This document shows positions 24,046 to 35,071 of a stretch of DNA of 64,000 nucleotides, piece after piece. Position 1 is the stretch's first letter; every line of letters begins with the position of its first letter. Origin of the DNA: Pseudophaeomoniella oleicola. Lineage: Eukaryota; Ascomycota; Eurotiomycetes; Phaeomoniellales; Phaeomoniellaceae. Position numbers and translations under genes: made by a program. The stretch lies in contig QWDQ01000022.1 of the NCBI GenBank assembly GCA_003868215.1, forward strand, positions 124,001 to 188,000. Direction: 5' to 3'. Under the pieces are notes generated by a model that saw only the letters and a list, made by a program, of their open reading frames with translations, was not told the DNA's origin and ran no database searches.

Positions 24046-25407
24046 ATGGAATCCGAGCAGATTCGAAAGAAGCGAAAAGTTTCATCCAGAGTAAAGTTGA
24101 ATGCTCGGAAGGAAGGAATTCTCAACTCGGTAGGACAGGTCTCGGAACATAGAATGAAGACTGAGCTTACAGTACTGATGTGCTGTTTAGGAGATCCAAC
24201 GGCTTCGTGCTCGGATTGAACGTCAACACAATTCGGACAAATGGGTTCGACTATTTCAAGGATTACATGCCTACGTTGACTCCTTTGGAGTGAAATCGGA
24301 AAGCAATGATCTAGATCCTGTGAGCGACACTGGGAGACGTGGTGACGATGACGACAATGAAGGGCTCGTTGATAAGATACATGCAGAAGGTAACGGGTAT
24401 TTCAGGGATCGATTGGATCGGCTTTCGTTGGCAGTCACAGATGAAGCTACAACGGACCGCTTGGTGCGCATACGATACCAGTTTCTGGATGTGATCAAAA
24501 ACTTCAGGATCAATGGTCGGGAGAACAACAGCCCTGTGCAGTTCAAGTTTTCCGATGATGAAGCTATTGCGGTCACCAACTTCTTCTTCACGGATGTGTC
24601 AGGGATGAACGCATGGCGCAGAGTCCGTGCTTTGATCCATGCTCATAGCGGTCGGGGGAGGGGCACATTTGAGCCAGGCCTGCTGGAACGCGCAGAGGTT
24701 CTATCGCAAGATACAACCAACCCGCCCGAAATTCGACAATTCTTCGGTGTTTTCTCAAAACACGAGTCAGTTATGACACAGACTACGACTCCACTGGCTC
24801 AGTTACGACGGGTGTATAGTTGTTTGGATCTTTACCGCGAGTACCAAGATCTGAGCCGGAAAGTAGAAGATAGAACTTCGGATCTACGTTCTTTCCTTGA
24901 GCAAAAAGGGTTCACGCCTCAACAAGGTGTTGGGTGGCGGAGCTGTGTGGTTCAGTATCTAACATCTTCTCTTCAGATCAGTTCGACTGTTTTGAGCAAC
25001 AGATGCCAAGCCGCACAAGGGGTAGCAGCATTAGTTGATCAATTTGGGAGAGGCGTTATTGTCTTACTGCCGAGCAACACAATGCGCAAGTAAGTCCTTG
25101 TCGACTGACCTACTATGATTCCCATTCCCTCTCCGATCCGAGATACATACTACTAGTATTGGTGCGGTCGCATACTAACGTATTATTCAGGCTCACTCGG
25201 TGGGGTAACCAGAGGATGGATCCGGTGTACAAACAGCTGAAGAAGAATCTGGGGCCATTCATACAACCGGTCTGTGACCTGCTGGAAGAAAACATCCTCG
25301 ATCCTATTCTAGCAAGTCAGCCTTTACGTATCCAAAAGATACCACTTTTCATAAAGGGACAATCTCTTCTAGCGGTGTTGCAACAGGCTGTGGAAAAGCA
25401 AGGATAG
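24046..25407 (+). CDS. Conserved-looking fungal protein of unknown function
   Basis: Exons 24046-24129, 24191-25089 and 25191-25407 give 399 residues. Introns are 61 and 101 bp with clean borders (GTAGGA..TTAG and GTAAGT..TCAG). The first 28 residues are very basic (RKKRKVSSRVKLNARKEG), followed by a charged helix (EIQRLRARIERQ); this faintly recalls a bZIP basic region plus leucine-zipper start, but the heptads are poor. The central part is predicted to be mostly helical, and an acidic stretch (RRGDDDDNEG) is present. I see no signal peptide, membrane segment or catalytic motif. A nuclear or DNA-bound role is only a guess from the basic N-terminus. Confidence 0.7.
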
Positions 25408-27143
25408 CAATACGTGAATGATGGATACAGATGATGACCCCGTTGGTAATCAAAGATGAAGGCAGCGATGATGGAACTGGCGATGGAGATTAAATGGAGA
25501 CTTGAGAGCATCAATATGATCAAGGAGCCTTGCCTTATCAGTGAACCGGGCATGGAAAGGAGCATCCAGCGATGATAGAACCTACGGGGTTCAAGAATTG
25601 GTCCGTCTCCTGAAGTAAGGACCTTTGAATCGAGGGGGGTGAGGGAATGCCATCAGATAGGAAAGGCACTGAAGCAGCAAAGATATGATGATGTCCTTAG
25701 GATATTACAGAATACATAGGGAGTCTCTCTCATGGCTGTGAGGGGAATTTTGCATGGAGGAGGCTACTATGTTAGTAACTTACTACAGAATCTTGAAATG
25801 TCCTGATTCATGAACCTCCGATCCATCCATGTTACCTATTCCTTCTGTGATGGGAGAAAGCTACGATTACTGTACTATACATGCAGCAGCTTCGAGAAAG
25901 GAATCACAAGTCCATGTTTATATCACGAGTTGTCCACCCAAGGCCAAGAAAATCTTCCAATATAGATCACGACATACTTGGCACGGTTGTATTTAACCCA
26001 ATACAGCAAGCCAAAAGGGTCTGAGACAAAAGAGTCGTGCAATGCAGAAGTACGTAGTATGATCGTGGTGATATGGGTTCGGAATCTACGGATTCATGAC
26101 TCCTTGACTCCACTACGGCCGGCTCCGACGATACAAGCAGAACTGCGACACGAGCAACAGAACTGGCCTGCGACTGTTGTAGAGTCTTCTCCTATAATTA
26201 ACTAGTAGAGGTCCTGGTTGCTGAATTGGATGTGGTTGGGGGAAGGTGGGCGAGGTCTGGGTGTATCATTTAGAGGAGGTATTTGATGCTCATGCAGGAG
26301 AGGTAACGTAAGGTGTTTTTAAAAGATGACTGAAGAGATAATGATTAAGGATGCCGTCTAGGACCATAGCAAGGCTGACCGTTGTAAGGGTCGGTATCAC
26401 CTATTGCAGGAATGACGGGCAAGAAGATCCTGGAGATATAATGTAGATTGATTGATTGCATCCGCGTCAATTCACATAGCATTCGACACTTACAGAGCCA
26501 GTGCTGAACTGGTTCTAGATCTCAGCATAGATAGACACCTCCTTACATGGTCGTTCGAATTGTGGCCGGTCAGCATTGACGTCCTAGGATAGCAGTTGAG
26601 CTCCAGATTGCGCGATACCATCCACGATGAGTCCGTGCAGTCGTAAGCAGTAAACGCCATGACGAATGAATCCAATAGAATCATGTCGCCCGGGGTGATT
26701 CTCTTATCATGGAAGTGTACCGTAGGAATGTACGCGTAAGGCTGCGAAGATTACCAACATCCTACGTAAAAAGCGACAAAGCAATGTAAGCTCATCGCAC
26801 ACGAGAAGAGTCGCTTTTAATAAGGCGACGCGTCGAATTCATCTCGTAACTTCCTTAGGCGAAGTCTTAGTGTTGGACAGGTCTACGCGGCCCTGGTCTT
26901 GTTGTAGTGCTGACTCTTTACCTACTCTTTGCTTTTTCCGGAGTAGGCAGCAACGTAACCTCGGATAATTGATTACATAGCAAAACCATCGATATATCAC
27001 GATTTACTATATAACACCACCGGAGACCTCCGAGTAAGTAAGCAGAGGCAAAGAAGGGAGCATATTTCAACATCTTGTCCTTCCTCCAATTCGACTTTCT
27101 TTCTTTGTTTGCACAACATCTTGCGACATTGTTGATTCCAAAA
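25408..27143. other. 1.7-kb intergenic region
   Basis: Between two plus-strand genes. Only short frames with no family likeness. A TATA-like element is noted separately near the right end. Confidence 0.45.
27008..27014 (+). promoter_or_regulatory. TATA-like box for the membrane-protein gene
   Basis: TATATAA about 130 bp upstream of the ATG at 27144, followed by a pyrimidine-rich leader (27076-27115). Position and orientation fit the gene that starts at 27144. Confidence 0.4.
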
Positions 27144-28436
27144 ATGTATCGCATGCTTTCACTAGCTATCACAGCTTTGGCTGCTCTGGCCTCTGCTATG
27201 AAACCACAGATATGTGATGATGCCGACATATCCTGGAATGGCCCGACTGGTCCCTTCGATTTGGATGCGAGCAAACTAGCAAATATCACTACTCGATCTA
27301 CCTCTCTACGCCATGTCTGGACACGGGAACATGTGGTCGTGGAGCCGGGAAAGGGTGATGATGTCGTTGTAAATCTCGACGTCAAGCTTTCCGACAGTTC
27401 ACTTCAAGATGCAGTCTCGGTCGTTCATAAGGACAACACGGTGGTTGTGATATTTGATACAACCGACTTCGACGACTTCTATGAAAGGCAGTGCATTGTC
27501 GCGACGGTCACTGTGCATATCCCCGAGTCACTTGAACACTTGGTCTTGGATGTCGACAATTCAGCCGTCGACATCTTTGATATCTCGAGTACATTCAAGA
27601 AGCTAGAGATCTTGGGCAAGAACGGTGCTACCAGATTCCACGACAGCAACCCCGATATCGAGAATTTCTCCCTGTCTCACCACAACGGAGCATTCATGAC
27701 CCGCCAATCCACCATCAAAGCAAAGACCACCGTCCTCAAGTCCCAAAACGGTGCCGTCGCCGCCCGATTCGCCGGCAGCCCCATCCAATCTCTCGACGTC
27801 GACTCCCACAACGGCCCCGTCGATCTCGTTATCATCGACGCCGATGACACTGCAGAAGACATCACATCCAAAATCACCACAACCTCCGCGAACGGCAGAA
27901 TCGGCATCAAATCCTACCTCAAGGGCCCCCTCGACCTCACCGCGACCTCTACCAACGGCCGAATCGCGACCGAAATCTACAACAGCGACACCCCCGGCAC
28001 GTTCCACGCCCAGACCCGCATCGGCCACGCCTCGGTCGAGGGCGACGTAAAGATCACAAAGGCCCAGAAATCTATCACCGGCTCTTTGTTTGAGGGTTCG
28101 TACGGTACGCCTGCAAGCGACGCTTCTTCTAGCAGTATCGACCTAGACGTCAGCATCGGCTCCCTCACGCTCTCCATCTCCGACGAAGCCAGAGACGGCA
28201 GCACCGTCGAACCATTCGTACACCTTGACGGTGACGAAGGTGGCGACGATGACGATGATGACTGGTTCGATCAACCACCCCACAAGCACCATCACAGACA
28301 TCACAGATACTACTTTTCCACCTTCCACATCTTATCCACTGTCGTCGTCGTTGTCTTGCTCTCTGGCCTGACGTTCCATCTGGTGAAGAGGTATAGGACC
28401 GAGAGGGCGGCGAGGAGGGGCTATGTTAGTATTTAG
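27144..28436 (+). CDS. Secreted or single-pass membrane protein with beta-repeat ectodomain
   Basis: An intronless frame of 430 residues from the ATG at 27144; an upstream in-frame ATG (27075) would bury the signal peptide, so I reject it. The signal peptide is MYRMLSLAITALAALASA. The ectodomain alternates short strands with repeating SHNG, SQNG, SANG and STNG turns, which recalls the DUF4097-type adhesin-like repeats. Near the C-terminus comes an acidic run (GGDDDDDDWFDQ), then a His-rich run (HKHHHRHHRYYF), a hydrophobic segment (ILSTVVVVVLLSGLTFHLV) and a basic tail ending GYVSI. This predicts a type I membrane protein with a possible metal-binding juxtamembrane strip. Function unknown. 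The middle of the gene is GC-richer than its 5' part. Confidence 0.82.
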   Translation: MYRMLSLAITALAALASAMKPQICDDADISWNGPTGPFDLDASKLANITTRSTSLRHVWTREHVVVEPGKGDDVVVNLDVKLSDSSLQDAVSVVHKDNTVVVIFDTTDFDDFYERQCIVATVTVHIPESLEHLVLDVDNSAVDIFDISSTFKKLEILGKNGATRFHDSNPDIENFSLSHHNGAFMTRQSTIKAKTTVLKSQNGAVAARFAGSPIQSLDVDSHNGPVDLVIIDADDTAEDITSKITTTSANGRIGIKSYLKGPLDLTATSTNGRIATEIYNSDTPGTFHAQTRIGHASVEGDVKITKAQKSITGSLFEGSYGTPASDASSSSIDLDVSIGSLTLSISDEARDGSTVEPFVHLDGDEGGDDDDDDWFDQPPHKHHHRHHRYYFSTFHILSTVVVVVLLSGLTFHLVKRYRTERAARRGYVSI

Positions 28437-29340
28437 TAGTTAGGATCTAGTTCTGGGTAAGGTAGGTAGGTACCTTAGGTAGGTAGTTATGGGATGGTAG
28501 TATCGTGAAAAGCGAAAATGGAACGAAAAAAGCAAGCAAAATGTTATGTAACTACCTAACCTACCGAATTTTTAGGGGTTTCTAGGGATCATCATCATGA
28601 CAAGTAGGTAATTACAATGTTACATTCAAAGTGTTTTTCTCTCTCTTCAAAAGTTCAATCCATGGCAAATAGTAGGTAGGTAGGTAGGTGTTCCAGGCAT
28701 GGACCACCACTCCGAATGCTCGTTCACGGCTGTGATTCACTCCAGTCATTCAGGCGATATCTTCTCTGGTCTTCGCCAACTGGACAGACACTATTGGATT
28801 CCACGTCACGATCAATCCCGTTCATCTTCAACAGTTGCGTTTACGTCCTTTTTCCTGTTGGACTTCCCCTTCCTTGGACTTTTGCCCTAACGGGTTTTTT
28901 CGACAGTCGATGGGACGACGACGACGACGACCTCTGCTCGGAAAAAGCTGAACCTGGAGCTTCGCCCTCGCCCTGGTTCTGTGGATGACCGACGCCTTTT
29001 TTAAGGACCGACCTATCAATCCGGAGCAGATCAAGAAGGTATTGATGAAATCCTTCGGAAGGTGGTTTATCGCATCATGACAAAAGGAACACTGGAACAG
29101 TACCTGTGCACTAGTCCGCACCGCTTGGGTCCGAAGACGCCTCGATCAATCCGCGTCACAATGATTCGATGTCAACACTTCCACGACCTATCTCCCCGTT
29201 GATCAGTAGGTACATTATGCATTTAATACTAACCAATTGTTGATAATTATTGATTTGATAGTAAGGAGGTTATACACACATACTGCATATCTAAGAACAA
29301 TATTTCACCCTATCAAATCCTGCTGCTGCTGCTGCTGCTA
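28437..29340. other. Convergent intergenic region with simple repeats
   Basis: A 904-bp tail-to-tail region. It carries TAGG/TACC repeats (about 28458-28486 and 28674-28690), a GAC triplet run (28914-28931) and a CTG run (29320-29339) next to the amidase stop. No gene recognised. Confidence 0.5.
29320..29339. repeat. (CTG)n triplet repeat
   Basis: About six CTG units immediately 3' of the amidase stop codon, outside the coding frame. Confidence 0.88.
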
Positions 29341-31032
29341 CTACATCATCATCGTAGTCCGATTCATAACAACATCGACCAACTCGGTGCTCGGCTCAAT
29401 ATACGGCACAATCGTATTCCTCACCATCGTCCGCTGCTCGAACGCATAGGCAAGCCCGATCAACGTCTCCTCGCTGAAGCGCTCGCCCATGAACGAGATG
29501 CCAAAGGGGATATTGGGCGCCGTCGCATTGAGGTTGCCGAATCCGTTGGGGCGGACGGTCGTGTTGGACGGGTAGGCGCCGAGGGGGACGGTGACGACGG
29601 GGGCGCCGATGAGGGCGGGTAGAGAAGGGGAGAAGGCGGTGGGGACGACGAGGGCGTCGAGGGAGTAGTTGGTGAGGGCGCCGGTGATGCCGAGGGGGCC
29701 GGCGTAGTAGAGGTCGGTGGTATAATTGGACCAGAATTCGGGGGAGTCGTTGCCGAAGCCGAGGTCGAGCGCGGATTGCCAGATGGCGGTGTCGCGCTCG
29801 GGCCAATCTTCGAGGGTGAAGTTTTGAGTGAAGGCTTGGAGTTGGGCAACGGAAGTAATATTGTAGGGGTTGTAGACGAGATTCGAGAGATACTCTTTGT
29901 AGAGATCAGTGATGAAGTCTGCTTCGAGGACGATACTGGAGTAATCTCCGCTGTTGAGTAATTCATAACCGGGAAGGGTGATGTTGTCAATAATTGTAGC
30001 GCCTGCCGATCGTAGGACGTCCAGTGCCTCGTTGAAGACAGGAATTATTGGGCCAGCAGATGAACGAGACGAGACTCTCATTATATTGCGAGGGATACCG
30101 ATACGTTTTCCACTGAGAGCAAAGTAATCGCACGCGCCCACGTAGTCAGGCGTACTGTTGAAGGGTATCGCTGAAGTGTAATTGTCGTACATGTCCTTGC
30201 CTGCAATGGCAGAGAGGATGTAGGCGGCATCCTTTACTGATCTCGCCATCGGGCCAATAGTATCCTGATGTTCTGAAATGGGAACCACCAGGTAACGCGA
30301 GGTCAATCCAACTGAAGGCTTTATGCCAACCAGGTTATTGACATTAGAAGGAGATAAAATCGATCCACTTGTCTCCGTGCCCAGAGCGGCGAGAGCTAGA
30401 CCTAGGGAACTTGCAACACCGCTGCCAGACGAAGAACCCGATGGATCTTGGCCAGGGTAATAAGCACCTTGGGTTTGCCCTCCATACGCAGACCATCCGT
30501 TGCTGGTGTTGTCACTGCGGTAGTTTGCCCACTGAGAGAGATTGGTCTTGCCAAGAATGATTGCACCGGCCTGGCGCAGCTTCATCGCAATGGTGCTGTC
30601 TCGTGGCACTTTGGCCCCAAGCAAGGCATATGATCCTGCGGTATTATTCATCTGGTCGTCCGTTGCAATGTTGTTCTTGATGAGAATTGGGATCCCGTGG
30701 AGAGGTCCATAGCTTGTACCATTAGCCCTTGCCGCATCTAGACCTGCGGCGATCGAGAGAGCATCAGGATTGAGTTCTGTGACCATGTGAAGAGTCGAAT
30801 TGACTTCCATTATCCTTGCGACGTAGGCATTGACAAGGTCGACGCTGGTAAACATGCCCGACTCGAGTCCGGTGACCAGATCTTCGAGACTCGCTTCTAT
30901 CAACGGCGGGAACGGCTTTCCGCCGATTGCGGTGCTTGCATTGGAGCATACTTGGGCGTTCACGAACAACGTTGAGCAGAAGGAGGCAAGGATGGTGCAA
31001 GCCTGAAGCTTGCGAGAAAGTGAGGGCAACAT
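29341..31032 (-). CDS. Secreted amidase, amidase-signature family
   Basis: Hydrolyses an amide bond with a Ser-cisSer-Lys triad. Intronless frame of 563 residues. The N-terminus MLPSLSRKLQACTILASFC..NAQ is a signal peptide, and many NxS/T sites fit secretion. Lys119 sits in GIPILIKNN, the cis-Ser is Ser200 in PSGSSSGSG, and the nucleophile is Ser224 in GTETSGSILSPS. The 24-residue Ser-Ser spacing equals that of mammalian FAAH. The substrate is not evident. The last 130 codons are markedly GC-rich, which creates long antisense frames that I treat as shadows. An aminotransferase gene lies upstream on the same strand. Confidence 0.93.
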   Translation of the reverse strand: MLPSLSRKLQACTILASFCSTLFVNAQVCSNASTAIGGKPFPPLIEASLEDLVTGLESGMFTSVDLVNAYVARIMEVNSTLHMVTELNPDALSIAAGLDAARANGTSYGPLHGIPILIKNNIATDDQMNNTAGSYALLGAKVPRDSTIAMKLRQAGAIILGKTNLSQWANYRSDNTSNGWSAYGGQTQGAYYPGQDPSGSSSGSGVASSLGLALAALGTETSGSILSPSNVNNLVGIKPSVGLTSRYLVVPISEHQDTIGPMARSVKDAAYILSAIAGKDMYDNYTSAIPFNSTPDYVGACDYFALSGKRIGIPRNIMRVSSRSSAGPIIPVFNEALDVLRSAGATIIDNITLPGYELLNSGDYSSIVLEADFITDLYKEYLSNLVYNPYNITSVAQLQAFTQNFTLEDWPERDTAIWQSALDLGFGNDSPEFWSNYTTDLYYAGPLGITGALTNYSLDALVVPTAFSPSLPALIGAPVVTVPLGAYPSNTTVRPNGFGNLNATAPNIPFGISFMGERFSEETLIGLAYAFEQRTMVRNTIVPYIEPSTELVDVVMNRTTMMM

Positions 31033-31957
31033 GATCGCAGCTTGGGAATAACTACGTCGGCACCAAGAAGTAGAATGGAAAGTGATCAGGGGGAAGCTCG
31101 ACTACTTAACCATGTCGCAGAGAGGGGTAGTCCTTGCACATTAATATGCTAAGACCGACATTTGATCGACTGTTTCGACGATTGTCGCCATCATGGCCAA
31201 TTCGAATACATTAACGTAACTTAGTAGATAAAAACGAACCACTTTCAATGAGGAAAGAGACAATTGAAGTCGATAAGAAATGGGTGGAGAAGTCCACACT
31301 GAGATCGTCATCGATGTTTTCACCTGCCGATAGAGGCAGTTGGATTTCCTTTAAGCCGCCGTTCGCTGCAGACTACGTAGTATCATGTAGTAAGCGTCCA
31401 TGGTTGTGGTCTGGGCGAAAGGTGACTTGTTGAGACTGGGCGATAAGATGAGAAGAAATATATGACTTGTGGTTATGTACAACAGCATCAGAATGCCGTC
31501 AGTCATTGCCAGGTACTAAAGGATTGATAAAAGAACAACGAAAGGTTCAGGAACGCGCACCGCTAATCACCCGTGGCTGTAAATGGGTTGGTAGCCTGTC
31601 CTGACGCTTGTGGTAATTAGTTAAATATTCAATAATTAATGGTGTGGTGACTACAGTTGGGTTCACAGATCTCCATGGTTGACTTCCTGAAGATATCCCT
31701 GAAGGTATCCCTGAAGGTATCCCAGAAGATGGTGTGGCGGATGAGGTTGCCACATACCCATACTACGTAGTACATGCTCTACATAGTACACATATACTCA
31801 TATCTCTCACCATAATGTAAGATTGAAGCTGGCTACTATGCTTCATTTCTGCCTGCCCTTTCCGGCCCATATCAGATACACAATTTGACACTATCTCTCC
31901 ATTTTTAAGACGACACCAATAGTCTCTCGACGCCGAGATATCCGCTGAGTGGACCGC
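31033..31957. other. Intergenic, amidase promoter region
   Basis: A 925-bp spacer between two minus-strand genes. It holds a three-copy 11-bp tandem (CCTGAAGGTAT-like, about 31686-31722). No gene seen. Confidence 0.45.
31686..31722. repeat. Short tandem repeat, 11-bp unit
   Basis: Three near-identical copies of CCTGAAGRTAT, with a small change in the last copy. Confidence 0.8.
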
Positions 31958-33391
31958 TTACCTACCGACCTTCTCTTTCAAGACTTGTCGGTATGCTTCT
32001 GTGACGATACGCACGATCGTTTGTATTTCTTCTGCGGTGACCGTGTATGGGGGTGCAAGTAGAACATGGTCTCCTCTAAACCCATCAATCGTGCCATGGC
32101 CGGGGTAGATATTGACCCCAAGTTCGAATGCCCTTTGTTGTACAGCAGGACCAAACTTCAACTCTGAATCGAATGGTGCCTTGGTCCGCTTGTCACGAAC
32201 AAATTCAATGCCCCAAAAGAGTCCACGCCCACGCACATCTCCAATGCACTCTTCCGAGCTCGCCATTGCTTTTAAAGCCTCTTCTAGTAGATTTCCCATT
32301 TTCGCGCAACGAGCCACGAGGTCTTCTCGTTTGATGATCGTCTGAACAGCTAATGCACCGGCACAAGCGGCTGGATGTGCTTGGAATGTTTGGCCGTGGT
32401 TGAAGCCGCCAGTCCCATCGCTCAAGACCTTGATGACATCTTGTTGAACCAGCACTGCAGATAACGGAATATAGCCTCCGCCGAGGCCTTTGCCGCAAGT
32501 CATGATGTCTGGCACCACGTTTTCCGGCTCCCACGCAAAGAATGTACCTGTCCGTCCCATTCCGCACATGATTTCGTCAAGTATCAGCAATGCGCCGTGC
32601 TCCTGACAAATCCTTTTCACGGCTGCCAGATATCCTGGGACCGGTAAGATGCACCCACTGGTAGCACCGCCGACAGTCTCCGCAACAAACGCTATGACAT
32701 TCTCAGGACCGACACGTTGAAACTCATCTTCGACTTCTTGTACCAGCCTATCGAGATATTGCTGCTCGCTTTCTGAGTCCTTCTTGTACTGATATGCATA
32801 ACTTGGACTGACATGGCTGACATTTGGCAGCAGAATGTCCGCATAAGGCACGAGACGGGCCAAATTGTTCGAAACGGACATCCCTCCGAAAGTGTTTCCA
32901 TGATATGATTGCCTCCTGGATATGAGATGCGTTCGTTGTTTCTCGCCCTTCTCATACTGATACTGTCGTGCGATCTTCAAAGCAGCGTCCATAGCTTCAC
33001 TTCCGCTACTCGTAAAGTAGGCTTTGCTGAGGCCTCCAGGACGATGGCCGACCAAAACGTCTGCCAACCGTTCAGCAACTGGCGTAGTATAAGCCATGCT
33101 GTGAGCATATGACAGAGATTGGAGCTGCTGCGTGATTGCAGAGATGACCTCTTGATTTCCAAGACCAATACAGGTTACTGCTGCACCCCCACAAGCATCC
33201 AAGATTTGCTTCCCATCATCGGTGCGAATGTAGTGGCTGGCCCCGGAATCTAGTACAATAGGCCGGTCAGCGAATGATCGATGAACAAGCGATGGCTCTG
33301 GATGGTGCGACCAGTACCCAATCCCAGGTTGAGAGGTCATCGTTGCTGGATTTGAGCCCGTCTGCTCTGAGTCCCTTGTTTCGGTCGGCAC
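31958..33391 (-). CDS. Class III PLP-dependent aminotransferase
   Basis: Transfers an amino group, probably from an omega-amino acid or amine to a keto acid. Intronless frame of 477 residues. Fold-type I hallmarks in order: FTSSGSEAMDAALK (phosphate-binding turn), YHGNTFGG, the PLP-ring Asp272 in LILDEIMCGMGRTG, and the Schiff-base Lys301 in TCGKGLGGGYIPLSA. GFNHGQTFQAHPAACA is also typical of the class. No targeting peptide is obvious. The next ATG (MTSQPGIGYW, residue 18) is an alternative start. It lies 0.9 kb upstream of the amidase, same strand; a joint role in amide/amine breakdown is possible but unproven. Confidence 0.93.
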   Translation of the reverse strand: MPTETRDSEQTGSNPATMTSQPGIGYWSHHPEPSLVHRSFADRPIVLDSGASHYIRTDDGKQILDACGGAAVTCIGLGNQEVISAITQQLQSLSYAHSMAYTTPVAERLADVLVGHRPGGLSKAYFTSSGSEAMDAALKIARQYQYEKGEKQRTHLISRRQSYHGNTFGGMSVSNNLARLVPYADILLPNVSHVSPSYAYQYKKDSESEQQYLDRLVQEVEDEFQRVGPENVIAFVAETVGGATSGCILPVPGYLAAVKRICQEHGALLILDEIMCGMGRTGTFFAWEPENVVPDIMTCGKGLGGGYIPLSAVLVQQDVIKVLSDGTGGFNHGQTFQAHPAACAGALAVQTIIKREDLVARCAKMGNLLEEALKAMASSEECIGDVRGRGLFWGIEFVRDKRTKAPFDSELKFGPAVQQRAFELGVNIYPGHGTIDGFRGDHVLLAPPYTVTAEEIQTIVRIVTEAYRQVLKEKVGR

Positions 33392-35071
33392 TATAGGTTT
33401 AGATCTGTCAAAATGGACTTTATCGATGCACTGGCTTTCCCAGAACTTGTAAATCGAACCATCTGGAGAGTGCTCCTTGGAGATTAAATGTAAGATACAT
33501 GATGTAGGCAGCCACCTTGAGAGCAGACCGTGCCGCGTTGTTGCCTAGTCGAGGCGGCAAGGTTCTCCCCAACTAGGTTACAACCTGGAGATCAGCGATG
33601 AAAGATGTCGATACTCACCAATCAGCAGTAAACCGAAGCTCGAAGTTTGCGTTCACAAAGTCCATGCCTCGATCCTGCTGCCTGGTGGTCGATAATCCGA
33701 GTATCAAGTTCCTTTATGCGGGATGTCGCTCTTTCTGCTGCGTGTGCCCGATAACATGCCACTCCGATACGTTGCCGCCCTCATTTGTCCGCTTCCCTCT
33801 TCAGTGTAGACCAAAGACATCACAGTATTGTCGATGAGCTTGTGCGATGCGAACCCAACCATCGTCTAAGGAACAGATTCGGGAGAAAAGACGGTAGCGG
33901 ATGCGGGAAGGATCAGTTTGAAGTCCAATGGATACCTTTCTTGACTGCCGCTGACCGCAAAGTTATCCTAGAGAGAAAACATTGCCAGTGCACCACTTGG
34001 ACAATTGATATATATAAAGACAGCGGCTATGATTACCATGCGGCGGCAAGTTCTTGAGCTGAGCTCGCATCGCAATGCAACGCATGGCAGCCTTCTGACT
34101 TGGTTCAATTATATTATATATGTAACTTACCTACCTTTATCTTCTATGTCAACATAGCGATCATACCGACGAAACCTTGTGGAATCTCAGATGGAATCTA
34201 TTACAATCTCGTTATCAGTCAACAACAGATCTCCCCCCTATTCGGGAAGGCTAGAGATGCCCTGTCGCCGTTATGATATTGATTTAACTTCGCTTGACAT
34301 ACCACGGGCGCTAGGAAGTAACCCTGGTCATGGGCGGGAACTGTCTCCTTTTGGTTCTCGACTTGGGTGTGATCCCAGTAGGTCAAAATGGTGATGCAGC
34401 ATTGTTCATCAAGGCCTGTGCCTGTCACTGACATCGATGCTCGTGTCTTCGAATCAATGAATCCCATGACGGTACTTCTCATTCGATGGGAACCTCACAG
34501 CGCCAGGGCAGCTTGCCAATTCTTCGCTACGCACTGACCATTTGAATGTCCAATTGAGCACCACGCAAAAGCATCTTGTTCTATCTGCGGTCCAGTTGCA
34601 CTTCCCCATATAGTCAACTATCTAGCACTACTGCAGGGGCAATGATGGTGATATCGTCTGGAGGAGTACAAAGCAATGCTCTAGACATGGCAGCCGACCG
34701 CAAGACCATCAATCTATGGTCAGTTTGCGCCCTTGCCGAGGTAACTAGGCATATCTATCCACGTTCAATTCGACAATCTTCCGGTCGGCCTTTCTTGGCT
34801 TCATCTAAATTGTTGTCGTTGCGATCATGCAATAAGATTGTCGTGGTCCACAGAGGACGACGACCCAGATCTACCGGCAACACACTCGTTTTCATCGGTT
34901 TCCAGCCACAAAACATTGTGCAAGCTATAGGCCGTTAATCAACAATGGATGGGGGTGGAGGTGACCAGGTCTTAGCAAACCTGGCCGCAATGACTATAAG
35001 AGGCGGATCTCCCGCCTTGAAAGTGTACTTGCCTCTGATCCCTCGGCTAGACTGTCAAGATCCCAGTCACT
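33392..35071. promoter_or_regulatory. 1.7-kb divergent region, aminotransferase / subtilase
   Basis: Divergent starts at either end. Frames are short and unconvincing. A TATATATAAA-like string sits near 34009-34018 on the plus strand without a following gene, and a TATAAG near 34995 fits the subtilase (listed separately). Confidence 0.4.
34995..35000 (+). promoter_or_regulatory. TATA-like element for the subtilase gene
   Basis: TATAAG about 75 bp upstream of the ATG at 35072, in the right orientation and at a usual distance. Confidence 0.35.

Noticed and set aside
29396-29990. Arg/Pro-rich and Ser/Pro-rich minus-strand frames
   Set aside because: Other frames of the GC-rich amidase end; the amidase frame carries the conserved family sequence.
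31547-31753. Minus-strand frame with repeated SGIP units
   Set aside because: It is the translation of the three-copy 11-bp tandem; 68 codons with nothing else to support it.
34009-34018. TATATATAAA as a promoter
   Set aside because: No coding frame follows within a sensible distance on the plus strand; AT-rich chance is likely.
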